Shown in pieces: positions 13,393 through 14,079 of a stretch of DNA of 14,079 nt. Each line of letters begins with the position of its first letter. The stretch's first letter is position 1. The translations under genes and the position numbers were made by a program. The stretch comes from an uncultured Lachnospiraceae bacterium. Lineage in GTDB: Bacteria > Bacillota > Clostridia > Lachnospirales > Lachnospiraceae. Below the pieces are notes generated by a model. It did no database searches, had not been told where the DNA came from, and saw only the letters and a list, made by a program, of their open reading frames with translations. The stretch is from the NCBI GenBank assembly GCA_900553355.1, contig USDK01000066.1, positions 1 to 14,079 on the forward strand. Reading direction: 5' to 3'.

Positions 13393-13833
13393 GTGAGCAC
13401 GTTATCTATCGTATTACTTGTGATTTTAATCGTACTGATTATCGCATGTGTCGTATTATATTTTTTGGGAAAAAGAGCAGAAAAGAAGCAGGCAGAACAG
13501 CAGGAACAGATTGATGCTATGGCTCAGACTATTTCCATGCTGATCATCGACAAAGGAAAGATGCGCTTAAAAGACGCTGATTTTCCTCCGATCGTCCTTG
13601 AAAGCACTCCGAAATATCTGCGGCGCTCAAAAGTTCCGGTCGTAAAGGCAAAAGTCGGACCTAAGATCATGACTCTTATGTGTGATGCCCAGATTTATCC
13701 TCTGATTCCTGTAAAGAAGGAAGTAAAGGCGACCGTCAGCGGAATCTACATCACTGCAGTCAAAGGAATCCGGGGGCCGCTGGATACTCCGCAGAAGAAA
13801 AAAGGACTTCTGGCAAGGCTGCGCGGAAAATAA
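13393..13833 (+). CDS. Small single-pass membrane protein of unknown function
   Basis: I do not recognise the family. The 146 aa frame starts with GTG, 6 bases after AGGAGG, behind a good promoter, and ends at a terminator, so it is a real single-gene unit. Residues 4-25 form one strongly hydrophobic helix. A charged, glutamine-rich stretch follows (about 27-45, KRAEKKQAEQQEQIDAMAQ), likely a short coiled coil. A compact domain comes next (about 47-122) with LIIDKGKMRLKDADFPP, then PKYLRRSKVPVVKAKVGPKI and beta-rich segments, and then a basic tail (KKKGLLARLRGK). The N-out, C-in topology suggested by the positive charges after the helix puts the domain in the cytoplasm. There is a single cysteine in the soluble part and no catalytic motif. 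It is divergent from cls, which may be chance. Confidence 0.85.
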   Translation: MSTLSIVLLVILIVLIIACVVLYFLGKRAEKKQAEQQEQIDAMAQTISMLIIDKGKMRLKDADFPPIVLESTPKYLRRSKVPVVKAKVGPKIMTLMCDAQIYPLIPVKKEVKATVSGIYITAVKGIRGPLDTPQKKKGLLARLRGK

Positions 13834-13841
13834 TAAGTCAA

Positions 13842-13880
13842 AAGCACACTGCACCGCCAAGTGCAGCGTGCTTTTTCTTT
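13842..13880. terminator. Hairpin terminator after the small membrane protein gene
   Basis: A 13-position stem with one mismatch (13842-13854 with 13861-13873, loop CGCCAA) is followed by T5-C-T4 on the plus strand. The A-rich left flank gives a shorter T-run on the minus strand, so it may work weakly in both directions. Confidence 0.85.
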
Positions 13881-13980
13881 TCTTCTCCCCGGTATAGAAC
13901 TTCCACCCCTTCCGGTAAAAAAAGCCGCTCTTCCAGTCCATCTCCCACCGCTCCGGATCATAATCAACCCCTGGATTTCA

Positions 13981-14016
13981 TAAAAAGAGCCCCAACCCCT
14001 TTTCCGGGATTGGAGC
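13981..14016 (-). terminator. Terminator of the tRNA-Cys transcript
   Basis: On the minus strand an 11 bp stem, including two G-U pairs (14006-14016 with 13989-13999, loop GGAAAA), is followed by TCTTTTT. It begins 8 bases after the tRNA 3' end. The G-U pairs become mismatches on the plus strand, which confirms the direction. Confidence 0.82.
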
Positions 14017-14024
14017 AATATAAA

Positions 14025-14079
14025 AGGCGCCAACCAGATTTGAACTGGTGATGAAGGTGTTGCAGACCTCTGCCTTACC
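14025..14079 (-). tRNA. tRNA-Cys (anticodon GCA), 5' part cut by the window edge
   Basis: The minus strand shows the end of the D-arm (GGTAAGGC), a five-pair anticodon stem with loop CTGCAAC giving anticodon GCA (14061-14063), and a short variable loop. A T-arm ACCAG-TTCAAAT-CTGGT follows, then the 3' acceptor strand TGGCGCC with discriminator U (14025), as required for cysteine tRNAs. About 20 bases of the 5' part lie outside the window. CCA is not encoded, so it must be added after transcription. Confidence 0.95.

Noticed and set aside
1..14079. CRISPR array, insertion sequence, prophage, toxin-antitoxin or defence system
   Set aside because: No spaced direct repeats, transposase, integrase, nuclease or paired small toxin-like genes were found. 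The strands are filled with housekeeping genes.

Overview
The window looks like chromosome from a flagellated, low-to-mid GC Clostridia, most likely a Lachnospiraceae relative. The reasons are the paired glgC-glgD genes, the long form of PurC, strong AGGAGG-type ribosome binding sites, lipoproteins with an LAGC lipobox, a tRNA-Cys without encoded CCA, and A/T-rich extended -10 promoters. This is judged from protein and signal character only; no species is claimed. No phage, insertion sequence, CRISPR array or toxin-antitoxin system is visible.

Left end (1-1970, minus strand): rpmG (L33, 49 aa, GTG start), secE and nusG form the usual translation/secretion/transcription cluster. In most bacteria rplK (L11) comes next. 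Here an RNA hairpin resembling the L1-binding leader of the L11 operon, with its strong ribosome binding site, is followed by a single-domain response regulator (cheY), then flgC, then the first bases of another gene (probably fliE). A ribosomal-protein control region therefore appears to sit in front of motility genes, which is the most unusual feature of the window.

1990-3600 (minus): moaC and xdhC form a two-gene operon for molybdenum cofactor synthesis and maturation of a molybdenum hydroxylase. Its promoter lies back to back with that of glgC.

3640-7980 (plus): glgC and glgD (ADP-glucose synthesis for glycogen, a catalytic and a catalysis-deficient subunit), a terminator-like hairpin, a DegV-family lipid-binding protein, and purC (purine synthesis). 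A bidirectional terminator closes this block.

7985-13260 (minus): cls (cardiolipin synthase), an exported trigger-factor-like lipoprotein, a strong hairpin, then a tightly overlapping set of a BASS-family transporter, yaaA (peroxide stress/iron) and a Cof-type HAD phosphatase.

13330-14079: divergent from cls, a 146 aa single-pass membrane protein of unknown function on the plus strand, closed by a hairpin. It is followed by a tRNA-Cys gene on the minus strand, cut by the window edge, with its own terminator. No stretch longer than 300 bases lacks a gene. Most of the window is ordinary housekeeping. The points worth a second look are the nusG/cheY junction, the hairpins inside apparent operons, the surface trigger-factor-like protein and the unknown membrane protein.
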